In this document: piece after piece, positions 1 through 12,600 of the stretch | Layout: the number at the start of each line of letters is the position of its first letter | How positions within the stretch are numbered: position 1 is the stretch's first letter | Source of the DNA: Otis tarda | Taxonomy: Eukaryota; Chordata; Aves; Otidiformes; Otididae | Direction: 5' to 3' | NCBI GenBank assembly: GCA_026413225.1 | Contig: CM048572.1 | Span: 620,001 to 684,000 of the forward strand | DNA: 64,000 nucleotides | The notes under the pieces: generated by a model | Told to the model about the DNA's origin: nothing | Databases searched by the model: none | What the model saw: the letters and a program-made list of their open reading frames with translations, nothing else | Made by a program: the position numbers and the translations under genes

Positions 1-540
1 AGCTCACGGAGGACCCCACGCCGGGGCAGGCGGGTGCCTGAAGGAGGCTGTGGCCTGTGGACCCCGTGGAAGAGATGACCCACGCCGAAAGTTTCACAAA
101 GGACTGTGGCCCGTGGGAGGGACCCCACAGTGGAGCAGGGGAGGAATGTGAGTAGTTTTTCCCCTGAGGAGGAAGGAGCGGCATAAAGCAACATGTAATG
201 ACCATAACCCCCATTCCCTCTTCTCACCCTGTGCCACTCAAGTGGGGAAAGGATGCAGAGATAACTGAAATGAAGTTAAGCCCTGGAAAAGGGAGGCGTG
301 GGGGAAGTTGGTTTTGTTCTCTTCCACATTATCCTGCTTTGGTTTTATTAATAATAACTTGAAGTAGTTTTCCCCAGTTCAGTCTTTTTCACCCCTAATG
401 GTAACCTGAATAATCTCTTCCTGTGCTTCTCTCAAACACCAAGCTTTTTATTCTATTTTCTCGCCTCCATTCTCTCAGAAGGTGGGGAGGGTCAGTGAAA
501 AACTGCATAGCTTGGTCCGGAGCTAGGCTAAACTACGACA
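1..540 (+). mobile_element. 3' part of an endogenous retrovirus LTR, plus orientation
   Basis: Matches the reverse complement of the LTR at 12438-13554 over its 3' half. Shared blocks include GTGGAAGAGATGACCCACGC, the GGAGCAGGGGAGGAAT block, and GATGCAGAGATAACTGAAAT. It ends in CTACGACA, the counterpart of CTATGACA in the complete copy. The 5' part is cut by the window edge, so the target duplication cannot be checked. It sits antisense in an RBM39 intron. Confidence 0.85.
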
Positions 541-581
541 TCATCAAAAAATGCCAAACAGACAATGATAAAGTCACTTAC

Positions 582-657
582 GTTTGAGGATTAAACATGT
601 TGGAAAGCTGGAAGCACTGTGTTGCAACTGGTTGTACAGAAGCAGCTGCAGCCAGAA
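582..657 (-). CDS. RBM39: RBM39 exon (residues 403-428, last coding exon visible)
   Basis: A 76-nt exon encoding [20 protein letters not shown] and MFNPQT. It is the alanine-rich segment just before the U2AF-homology RRM3. The acceptor is ACAACAG, the donor AAAC|GTAAGT. The following intron holds an LTR that ends at 540, only 41 nt from the exon end. The next exon is outside the window. Confidence 0.95.
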
Positions 658-3600
658 CTGTTGTAATGGAAAAACACCAACAGCAAATCTAAGAACCTGC
701 TATGCATAGCTCCAATTTAAATATCTAATCTTTAAAATCCACACATTCAGCAATAGCAGCAACAGTTCTAACTAAACAGAAAATTGAAGGCAGGAAAGCA
801 AAATTCCTAGCTAGACACTGCCTATGATAGAGAAATTTTAAGTAGATCAATACAGAAAATAGCAGATAAACTACAGATGAAGCTGAAAAGTTAAAAGACA
901 ACCCTGGACATTGATTTTGGCAGATTTTCAATTTAAACACTGAAATGCAGATACATGCATCTTCACATGCATCTAAAAATTCTGCCTGAGCTGTATGCCA
1001 GCAGAAACTTTAATTTTTTTCTCCTCATGAAAGCCAAGCAGCAGCTCAGGACGGAGTGGCACCATCCCACGTGACTTCACAGGAAGTGACAGACATCTTG
1101 GAGAATTCTCAAAAATTTATTTTAAGCACAGCGAATTATCCTTCAGAAAAGTATATCCATACTTCTGTTCCTTGGAAACACACAATGTAGGAAGGATTTG
1201 ACAACTAAATTTATAATCATTTTAACTGTAGAATAGATCTATACTCTTTCCCAGTAGCTATGAAATTATTATGCGTTATTTATTGTTGCTCATCATCACA
1301 GCACATCTTGTTAAATACAAACACTGTCCTGTAGGCTGCGCTTTCCATAGGCTGTAAGCTTCTGTTAGTTTAGCTGAAATAATGGCCACCTACACACTCT
1401 GGCACAGCCAGAGTAAGATGACAACTTATTCAGGGACAGTAACCAAAAACTCCTGACTCTCAAATGACTCGTCTAGTCCCTACCTCTAAAGTAGGAAAAA
1501 AACCCAACCCAACTGCACCTAAACCCACAAACAAAACACAAACCCACACATTTTCTAGGACTAACATATGGCTGGGGAACATTACCAACACTGAGGAAAT
1601 GTTACAAAGAAAAGGCCAAATGTTTAACATACGTTCTGTTATTTTCAGTCAACAATCAATATAGAGTACCATTCCTACAGACACACAACACCATTTCTCA
1701 GGCTGCTGGCAAGCTCTACACTACAAGCATTTAACTTATACATATCTGCAACAAAACCTACTAGTGACAAGTTATATTAAATGCTAGTTTACCTTCATTC
1801 TGCTGAGATAGTCTCGTTTGCAAATCTAAAGAAAAATATACAGAAGTAAGTTAGTATGCTTGGTAGCATTATTGTATTATTACCTGCCAGCCAGGTTGTT
1901 TAGTTTGTATTTTTGTGGTTAAGACCTTGTTCAGGTACCTCAACCCACTCTGACTGTTCCTCTCTAGTTGTGAGTAGTTTCACTCATTTCAGCTTCTCAG
2001 CTGGAATATTCTGTACAAAGGTAAGTGTATTTCAGAGAGAAATAATACCTTAAAAGGAAAGACATGACCACGTCCTTTAATTCAATGTATTGTATCATAT
2101 CATATCACGCCTTTGCTGTGCTTGAACTCTTTGTAAGATGCATTTTTGTTCCATGAGAAAACAGTTACAGCAATTCTTACAAGCATTAGAAGTTTGGAAT
2201 CTTTACTAACAGAAAGCATTCAAGCACAGAGTTATCCAGATGTGGCATTCTGAAAGCAGTTATCAAATTTAATTTCAAGTAGAAAAAGGCGATATTTCTC
2301 CTGTTATATTTTCATATAAACGTCATAATGACACAAGTTACTTTGGTATTCTTCAAACTCAAAGCATATTCAAGTGTTCAGAACGTTTACTTTGTCAAGA
2401 AAACACTAATTACTTGTTTAATAACATATAGCTGTCCGAATGTGAAGTAATGGGAACAGACAAATGCAGACTTTCTAACCATTTCCAAGTATATGACTCC
2501 AATACACGACATCTTTAAACCAAAAGAAAACTTCAGAATGCGAGAGAAGTAAGCATACACCCCTTCACTTATGTTCTTATTTAATTCACACAAACACAAG
2601 GAGTTAGAAGATCAAGTTAACAGTCATATTAATTCACTTGTTTAGAAAACAGTAAGCTTCCAAGCTGACTTGGAAATACCTGAAGGTATCAGTATGCTTT
2701 TTCCCTTTCCAGTAAGCCCTCCTTTACAACTGTGGGGGACCAACAGGAGCAAATTTTTTTTTTGCTCTAAGTATTAGGCAGCGAGAGCCCCAAAGCCAAG
2801 TCTTCCTCAAGTGCCTTCCCAAGTGACTTCCACAGAAGAACAGATTCTGGGAACCATATTGAAACGTAAGAGATGGAAGGAGCAAGCTCTGAAGGCTGAG
2901 CTGTAATAAGAATTGGCTACATTTAGCATGTTTTTCACCTGGATCTGAACGTAAAGAAATCCTTAGTGTCACGGAGTGAGAAATATCATAATGGGGAAGA
3001 CTGTTTTAGCCTGTATTCTCTATAGAAACTGCATGGATTTAGCCAAATCTACAATTAATTACCTAGTTAATTACTACCCATTTTTTTTTAAACAAACGCG
3101 TTAAAAAAAAACCAAACCTCCAAATCTCCCAAATCACTCCAGTTAGATGAGGACAGGGACTTCTCCCTCTGCAATTCTGACAGAATTGCAGCAAGTTTTG
3201 TAGTATCTACCACGTCTGAAACATAATGCATGGTCCACCAAATCTTTCACTAATTTTCTTGTTGCTCATGATTGAAAAACGGTCCTCTCACTTCCAAGTT
3301 CACTCAAAATTTAGAAATTCATGGTCACTCGTGATTGTCAACTCTTATTTCTCCCTATGTTTAAATAGTATGCGGAAACTGAAATTAATACATCTGTCAA
3401 GTTAAGATCAAAGTAACTTTTTCAGTATGTTCTGTACATATAACCTGTAAGAGCAGGAAGTTGAACATGAATAAAAAGTACACATTTAGTATAGAGAAAG
3501 CAGAAATACAGAAATAGCTATCAAAGCATTTTCTGTCCTAATACAAAATGAAGTTGGACGTTTATTTTAAAACACAGCTAGCTCTAAATAAACAAAAGCC

Positions 3601-6600
3601 TGCCAAGTATTCTCCGGTTTTCCAAGTAATTACTTACAAGAGAACAGCAGATGAAATAGAGGTCCTGAATGATAACACCTATTCATCTCTCTATTGCAGC
3701 ACATTACCTCAATCTTTTTCATAAACTGATAGTTCCTTTCCAAAAGTAAGGAATGCTTTGTTTTGTCCCACAAAACATTAGAAGAATGTTCTATGCCTCA
3801 TGGTTATTTTGTTTCAGGTTTTCAGACAGAATTTAATGGAGAACAGAAAGTACACAGCTACAACCATTTAGCTTAAATTCTTTTTCCTGCTGGATTTTTC
3901 TCCATGGGAATAATGTCCAAGTTCTCAAGTCCCCCGTAAAACTAATTCTTTAGCTTCCCTATTCTAGTTTGATTCAATCCATCTCGAACATGGGTTGACC
4001 AGAACTGTTCACAAATGTGTACGTTACATCTCACATGCTGAAGTACGTACCTCCAGGAACACAGCTGCCCTTTCAGAAATGTATCACACTGCCAGTTCAT
4101 ATTCACTCACTGATAAACTGGAGTACTCAAATATTTTCCTCCTCCTTGGCCATCTTTCACTGCTAAGCTCTCAGGCTATATAACTAGAGCTTGTTTCAAT
4201 CCTGAGCAGGTGAACAATGTACAACACCCTGGGAATCCCTTACTGGCAGCACCTCTCTATTTACTCACCTCACTCCTACTCTTGCTGACTACTGTTATTC
4301 ATGTAACTACTAAACGAGAGCAGCCCAACGCTTGAACTTTGGCTTCAACAACAGTCTCTAACTTTCCCAGCCTTCACCTGAAAAAAAAATCCCTTTCTTT
4401 GAACCAGCTTCTTTACACATCTTGTACTCCCTGTACCATCCACTTCTCTGGTTTAACTTCCAAATGACTTAAGTCAAAAGTTCAAAGAGTTGAGTTCTAC
4501 TACTGCTTCTGTCTAGCAAAGTCAGTTTTATCAAAGACTGTTAGTCTTTAAATGCAGTTTCTCTAAAAGTATGCTAGACTTTAATATTCTCTAGTATGAC
4601 AACTTCAGTACAACTTTTGAAGGAGAGAAGTGAAGTCAGAGTAAAAGACTAGGAACTGGCCAGATTATGATGTTCTTCCTTCCTTTTAAGTGTAGGCAAT
4701 TCCGAATTAGATGTTCCAGCTATATATTGTATCGCAGACTTAATACATTTATTGACTGTATCAGATATCAGACCTCATATTTCATGTACCTATTCCCTCA
4801 CTAAATTCATGGGAGTTTTCTTACTACTCCGAAGTGAGTACGTTCAGCTCTTACTTTGCTTCTACCTTGTGAATAATTTTATTTTTTTAAAGTCTATATT
4901 TCTAGCTTACCTTCCTCAAATTCCAAACTATGTCCTACATCCCCACTACAGAGGTAATGAGATTCTTCTGAAAAATCTTGGGAATATTTTTTCATTCAAC
5001 CTCAGCCCCACTTCCTTTTTTTCTCTCTAAGAGCTGGTAAATCTTCATCTATGCTTTCATGTCTTTTACAAGGTCTACCTCAATATGACTATTGGCAGAT
5101 AATTCTCATTTCATCGATTTCCCAAACTAAAAATATTGTTTTATTATCAGTCCTTTTTCTTTCATAGGCTCTGTGCTTATTCCTGATTTCTTCTGAGGTA
5201 CTTATCACCCAGTTTGGTGTGGAGCCCATTTCTAACAGGACTGGTTTCTTCTTTCTGTGGAATACAGATCCAATATAGCATTAGCAATTTGGAACTGAAA
5301 AAACTTTTTACATCCTGCCTATTCAAACATGCAAGTTCCTTAGACCAGATGACGTTATGCCTTGTGTCTTCAATCACTGCTTTTGAAATCAGAAGCCATA
5401 GTGACAGACCCAAGTCACAGATTTTGTTTATCCTTCCATTTTAACTTGAGCAACTCATGATCTCTCAAGTCAATGGTAATTTCCATTCTCATCCGTAACA
5501 TCTTCATTACTTACCAAATTGAGTTTAAAATAGCATCCCCTCTTCGTGAGTCAGTGAGTGTTTGATGAAGAAATTTGTCGGATATCACATCCAGGAATAT
5601 CTGGGCCCCACCATTATTACTAGCAATTCTTCTCCAATCTGTATCAGGGAAGTTAAAGTCTCCCATAATGATATAATTCCTGGTAGTAATTTTCTCTAAC
5701 AAGAGTAAAGAGATCTTTAATCCATAACCAAATGTCACTTTGGGGATAGCTCATGACTCTACAGTAGTAAAAAGCTTTATCTTTTTCCAAAGTTACTTAA
5801 GTTGCACGTCTGCATTATTCCTTTTGTACAATACAAGTGGAATAAACAATGCTGCTCCTACCACTTTCATTTCTACAGTTACTAAACATGCACATTCTTC
5901 AAAAACCTGTATTCAACCTTATCATTTATTACTCCACAGCCATGTTGTCCCATACCGATTCCATGCTATCTTAACAGTTCACCTGTGTCAGACATTTTTG
6001 GCCACGTTCCTGATTTGAGGAGTTTGGATTTCTTCGGCTTGTTTGTTTCAAATATGGGGGGGGGGGGGGGGTGTGTGGTGTGTGTGTTCTTTGAAACTAT
6101 TCCTCTCATTTCTCATTGACCACACTTGTTTCTAAGCAAGACTGTCACATCGCTATCACCTACATTAAAGGTGATCTAATTTTAGTGGTATTTACCTTTC
6201 CTTCTCTTTCTGGACTAGATATGCTTCTTCCTTGCCACTGTGTCTTCTTCATCTTTTTCATCTCGAACAGAGTAACAGCTTTATTCCTCAATCTGTATTT
6301 TTCTTTCACTAGCCAGTTCCTTTTCTCTCCCAGGGGGTATCTACAGAAAGACCCTATTATATTCTTTTAGCAACTGTCTACAGTTTCGTGTTTATGCTCT
6401 TCTCAAAACTGCACCTGAACTTCAGTGACATGATTCAGGTATACCTTAAGTCTGAATCACTTCGGTCACAAACTCCCCTGGAAGATAAATAAAACAGTAC
6501 CACATATTCTTTTTTCATTTCCTGACACTTTCCACACCTTCCAGCATCTAGTTCTTCTGACATTCAAGTTCTTTTCTACTGCTATGACAGTCTCATGCCT

Positions 6601-9600
6601 TTTGTCCTTGTATTAATACAAAAATAATAAGAAGAAATTGCACTCTGTATATTTCTAATCTCCTGCAGGTTGCTTACTGCTCCAGTTCTGAAGCCCTCTT
6701 AAACGGTTTAATGTTTAGGCCAGCTGTGATCTAGCAGCAATCATATCCTTAGCCTCATTCCCTGTCTGAACAAAACAAAGTCTCAGTAACATTTACAACA
6801 TACTCAGTTGCAGAATCCACAAACTACAGCCAATTCCAAGCAACACACAAATTCCCTGGCATACAGTGTCCTTCCACACCAGGACATACACTGCATAAAC
6901 CTAACACTACTTTAGTCTTAGCTGCTGCGACCCCCATAAAGGCCTAAACCTTTTTGGCCCTGGTACAGCTCTGCCTTTTCAGAAAGTCAATCCCCTTCCA
7001 GTTATGAGCCTGCCATTTTTAAACAGTCAACACACTGCAGTAGAACATGCAAGTCCCCATTATCACAGGGAATAGTAAAGATAAGGAGATGAAGTCTTGG
7101 GATGAATTAAGTGAACTACAACAGATTTGCCAAAAATAACGCAAACTGAACCACGCCCAAAGCTGTCATATACTGTCACTGTTTATTTGGTCATGGATTT
7201 TCGACATTTTACAGTTTGCAAAAAGATCTGCAATACCTACGTTCTCATTTTTCAAGATCACAAAATGTAGTTAAGCATCACTTGTCTCAAAGTTATAAAG
7301 TATAAAGTATTTTTTAAAAGTAAATAAGTCGTCATTTCTTACCTGCCACAGCTCCAAATGCCAAAGATCCGCTCATCTGCAGAGCCTGCTGTGCAGCCGG
7401 GGGAATCTGCAAACCAGTACCTAGAACAGAATATGAACATAACTTGTAGCAAGCACTTTTCACTCAGTTAGGGACGCAGTAACAGAAGTATCACAAATCT
7501 TACTATTGGCAAAAGCTTAAAAATACACTCCACAGAATATTACGCTAAACACATTGAATGGTATTAACTCAAATTCCATGAACTTCTGTATTTTCATACA
7601 TTTGCTATTAATCATGACACATACCTTCTGCAAGTCTTGCCATCAACTGAAGGCGACCAGTTGTTCCCAAGTCAATTCCAGTCCGTTCCAACTCATCGCT
7701 GTCCAAAAATGAACTAGCACTGGAAGCATCAGTGCGCTCAGTTACATGTCCAACTTTCATTGGCCTACCAGCCAGCTCAAATCCATTGAGTTGTTCCAAG
7801 GCCTTTTTGGCACACTCAGAGTCTGAGAACTGTAGATTGGAAAAATGTAGTTCAGCAATACTGCCTGCAGCATTCAGCAACACCTCTAGTGTATGTAATA
7901 TCCACAGTTACATAAACATGCGAAACACTAAATTAAAGATAACAATAGCTACAAGTTAAGTTAAATGTGATCCCTATTTTACATTTAAACCAGATACACA
8001 CAAGTTTGGATATTTACTTTCTCATATTTAGGTAAGAATATATTTAAATATACATTATTATTGAACGTAGAGTACTAGAGATATTGCAATCAACATTAAG
8101 TCATGGCTGTAGTTCTCTTTCAACACTTTCCAAGAATAACAGTCACTTCCTTTGTAACCTTTTAACTGGCATGCATTTACTGGCTATTCCTAACAGATGT
8201 TCTGCTTTATGCTGGGTACCATTAAATTAAATACAAAATACTTTGTCAGAGTTAAAACTACCAAGTATTAGCTATATAGTTAGTTTGGTTTTATTTGTCT
8301 CTAAGTGCCAGAGGTTCCACCAAGACTTTTTTTTTTCCCATGACAAATTGCCAAGTCAGATAATTTTGTGAACTTGGGTTTCTTGACTATCTGTGGGTAA
8401 AGATGTTTTCAACTCAAAGTTCTAGCCTTTAAAATTTTATTTCCCAAAAAAAGCTAAAATTCAATTCTTTGCATAGCACTGTAAAAAATGCCAGTCTTTT
8501 GCCTGCTTTACCAGGCACTGACCACAAAGTATATTATCCCATTCTAAACATGTGCATTGTGCAACCACAATACCCACACAGAACTGGTAGAAACACAGAA
8601 AAGGCCATTGCTGCACATCCTGCAATGTGACATTTCTAAGGTGAGACTTTGCAGAGATTGCTGAGTAAGCTATACTACTACATGGGAAGGTTACTCAGAA
8701 ATCATCTAAGAAGTCTGGCAATTCTAGACATACCGTAATAAATCCATATCCTTTTGAGCGTCCAGTTTCACTATCCATCATCAGCTGAATGCTTTCAATC
8801 TAAAAATAAGAATAAGACTATTTATTATCAGACATTTTAGAACAAATCACAAGATATCAAAACAAAATCTGAATACAGCCTTGCTAAATATACATTGTGA
8901 AACCACTTTTTAAAAAAAATCGGTTCTTCATTTCTTCCTTGAGTCAAAAATCAGCGTACGGGCAGCCAGTTACGTACTTCAATACTAAAACAGAATGCAG
9001 GTAAACACAAGGGTCATGTACAATTTATTCTTTAAGATGAGTCTGGTCTCAGGCAGGGGCTTGGTCCTGATGCAACAGACGATGAGCATGTGGACATCAT
9101 CAAATCGTAACTAAAACATTCTAGCCATGGCACCTCATATGCTGAGAAACTCCATTTTACAAGAAAAGCAGTTTGCATTACTTTGACCAGGAGCTTTAAG
9201 AAGAAAGGTGTCTATTTTAAATAATTATTTAGTATACGGGAACTCCTACAAGTTTACAGTTACTGAACTTAAAACATATTTGTAAGTCATCCATGAGCCA
9301 TAAAATAGTGTTGGAAGACACACCAAGATAGAAGTAAGAGGAAGAATCAAGTTTAAGACTGGAGTACACAGTATCAGGAGCAGGAAAAACCTTCACAGCT
9401 TCACATGCAAGCCCCCTAAACTACATTAATCCTACTGCCAGACCTCGAGAGAAGACAGAACAAGAACAGCCATGTGGATTAAAATGTAATAAATTGCTGC
9501 AATTTTCTACGCTTTTGCACAACTGAATTAAAGGATGCACATACTGAATCTGAATAAAGCATCTGAAAAGCACTGTTACAGTATGTATGTAGGGTTAATA

Positions 9601-12600
9601 TCCAAAGATAGTATGAAAAAATATCAATGGACTTGGTATTTTTTTTCCATTAAGCAGCACATTAAGTATATTACTTCTCCTCTATCTAATAATGATATAT
9701 GCATGCTATCTTCGTTAGCACAGTAGGGCTAACATTTATTATGACTTCACTGAAACTTCAGATTCTATCTGCTCACTTCCATAACCCTCTACAAAAACAT
9801 ATTACCATGCCACAAACTGGGGCCAAGTGATCAGGAGTGAAAAGGGGCCTGTGTCAGAGCTGCACAGGACATACTGCTAGCTCACAGTAGCAGCATGAGG
9901 TAAAACTTCAGCAAAAAGCCTCAAAAACAGATGGAACTACTACATTCACAGAAAAGAAAACTCTGCTTTGATTCTGTGTTTTGTGCTTTAACTTGTAAAA
10001 GGGGGCCCCCATTCACAATCACATGGCAGGCAAGATATTCACAAGTTGCAGAAGCAGGATATAGTACAGGAATTTTTTGTTCGGGTTTTGTTTTGTTATT
10101 TTAAGTACTCACTGAATTCTCAGCTTTCTTTCATAAGACCTGCCATTCAAAATCACTGGATCATATCACAAATCAAGATTCTCATTTGTTTTCCAATACT
10201 AACTGTGTAAAGCCTTGTAGATGTAGAGGCACAGACAAGCAAGAAAAATAAACAAGATGTTTTGTAAGTATAAAGTTGAATCATATCCGGAAGCTGCGAG
10301 TGCTCTAGAATTAATCTAGTTTTTTCAAATAAACTACCATAGCACGACATTGTAAATTAAAATTTACCCTGCCAAATGGCTCAAAAATTCCTCGAAGCAT
10401 ATCTTCGGTTATGTTGAAGTGTAATGATCCCACATAGAGCCTCATAGGACCAGCACTGCCCTTCTGCAGATTATTTGCCATTGCTGCTGCTCTGTTTTTC
10501 TCTGCCTAAGGGGGAGGGAGGAGAGAAAAAAAAAAAATATCACTCACCTCTCAAGAATTTAATAAAAAAACATAAGCAGTATACATCTACCAGATTCATC
10601 AAAAAATATAAGCTGTTCTATAATCTGCACACTATCTATTGGACTTTAATTTAAAACCTACAAAATCCAAGACTTCGACCAAGTAGAGAGGCACAGTTTC
10701 CAAAAGCCTTCAAATTGAACAACTTCATGCAGAACTCTGGCTTGTATCTAGTAAATTAAACATTTTACTTTTTACATGTGCTGGAAAGCATACATAATAT
10801 ACACTACAATTCCATGGGCCTGTGCCAACCTCTTGAAGTTCAACCAGGCCAAGTGCAAGGTCCTGCACCTGGGTCAGGGCAATCCCAGGCACAAATACAG
10901 GCTGGGCAGGGAATGGATGGAGAGCAGCCCTGAAGAGAAGGACTTGGCAGTACTGGTGGATGAGCTCAACATGAGCCTACAACATGCACTTCCAGCCCAG
11001 AAAGCGAACTGCACCCTGGGCTGCATCAAGAGGAGCGTGGCCAGCAGGTCGAGGGAGGGGATTCTCCCCCTCTACTCTGCCCTGGTGAGACCCCACCTGG
11101 AGTACTGTGTCCAGTTCTGGAGCCCCCAACACAAGAAGGACATGGACCAGTTGGAGAAGGTCCAGAGGAGGCCACGAAGATGATAAAAGGGCTGGAGCAC
11201 CTTTCCTCTGAGGAGAGACTGAGAGATGGGGCTGTTCAGCCTGGAGAAGAGGAGGCTCCAGGGAGACCTGATAGCGGTCTTCCAGTACCTGACGGGGGCC
11301 TACAGGAAAGATGGGGAGAGGCTGTTCAGCAGGGCCTGTTGTGACAGGATGAGGGGTAGTGGTTTTAAAATAGAGGGAGGCAGATTTAAATTAGATATTA
11401 GGAAAAAATTTTTTACAATGCGAGTTGTAGAACACTGGCCCAGGTTGCCCAGAGAGGTGGTGGATGCCCCATCCCTGGAAACGTTCAAGGACAGGCTGGA
11501 TGAGGCTCTGAGCAACCTGATCTAGTTGGGGATGTCCCTGCTCCTTGCAGGGGGGTTGGACTGGATGGCCTTTGAAGGTCCCTTCCAACTCTAACCATTC
11601 TATGATTCTATTACAGTTTCATTATTACTACTTTCTAAATATCTTAACATGTATTTTCAAAATGCATTTGTATCACTTTGAACTGCTTTAATTTGCCTGT
11701 CAATGAGGGAAAACAAAGGTCCATTTATAATTAGCTTAAATAATCATTCTTGTTAAGGTTTTCCAAACCATCAATGTTAATCAAATTTTTAAATAATAAG
11801 TTTTCCAGTGAGATAAAAGAGGCATCACTCAATACGAACAAAAATGAAGTTTACAACTCCTTACCTGTGATGCTTGTACTATGATTGGCACACCCAAGAC
11901 TCTCTGTCCAGTCAGTCCTATTGCCAGAGGCACTGAACTAACATCAACAAATTCTACATAAGCAATTCCCTTCGAACGCCTGGAGTTTCTATCTGAAATC
12001 ATTCGCACATCACGAACCTGAAAGGCAAACACAGAAATGCAGTTAGAGATAAAGGAAAAAACGTACTACAGTCCATTTCTCAGAAAGGTATTAATAATCA
12101 GACAATTATTTGCCAAGCCAATGGCTTTGTAATTATGCTGCAAATCTAAAGTAGCATAAAGCTATTTTTAACAAACATCCCAGAGGCAAGCTAACATTAA
12201 AAGCCATCATTCAAAGACAAACGCAGCATGCTACAGGAACAGGGGCAATAGAATACTTGCAGCACTGTAATGCTTTAAGCCAGAACCTTGGAGCTGATGG
12301 AACAAATAAAGTTTTTCAAAATCAGAAATTAAAACTAATTTAAGTTATAGTACACCTGGCAGAATTATCTGCAAGGCTGAAACTTCTGAAAAAAATGAAG
12401 TTGTTTGAATCAGAATTGCATTGCCATATTTTGCATCTGTCATAGTTCAGTCCTGATCAGGACCAGACTACGCAGTCTCTCTCTCACTTCCTCCACCCTC
12501 TGAGAGAACAGGAAGAGATCATATAAGAAAAAGGCACAAGGTTTGAGATAACAGGGAGAAATCCTTAAAGTTACAGACTTGACTTGGGGAAAAACTAGTC

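Larger units (their letters stand above)
1826..7342 (-). other. RBM39: RBM39 long intron (5.5 kb)
   Basis: Mostly AT-rich unique-looking sequence. It holds the LINE relic at ~5180-5740 and the G-run/GT tract at 6056-6087, listed separately. No other coding or RNA feature could be supported. Confidence 0.6.
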
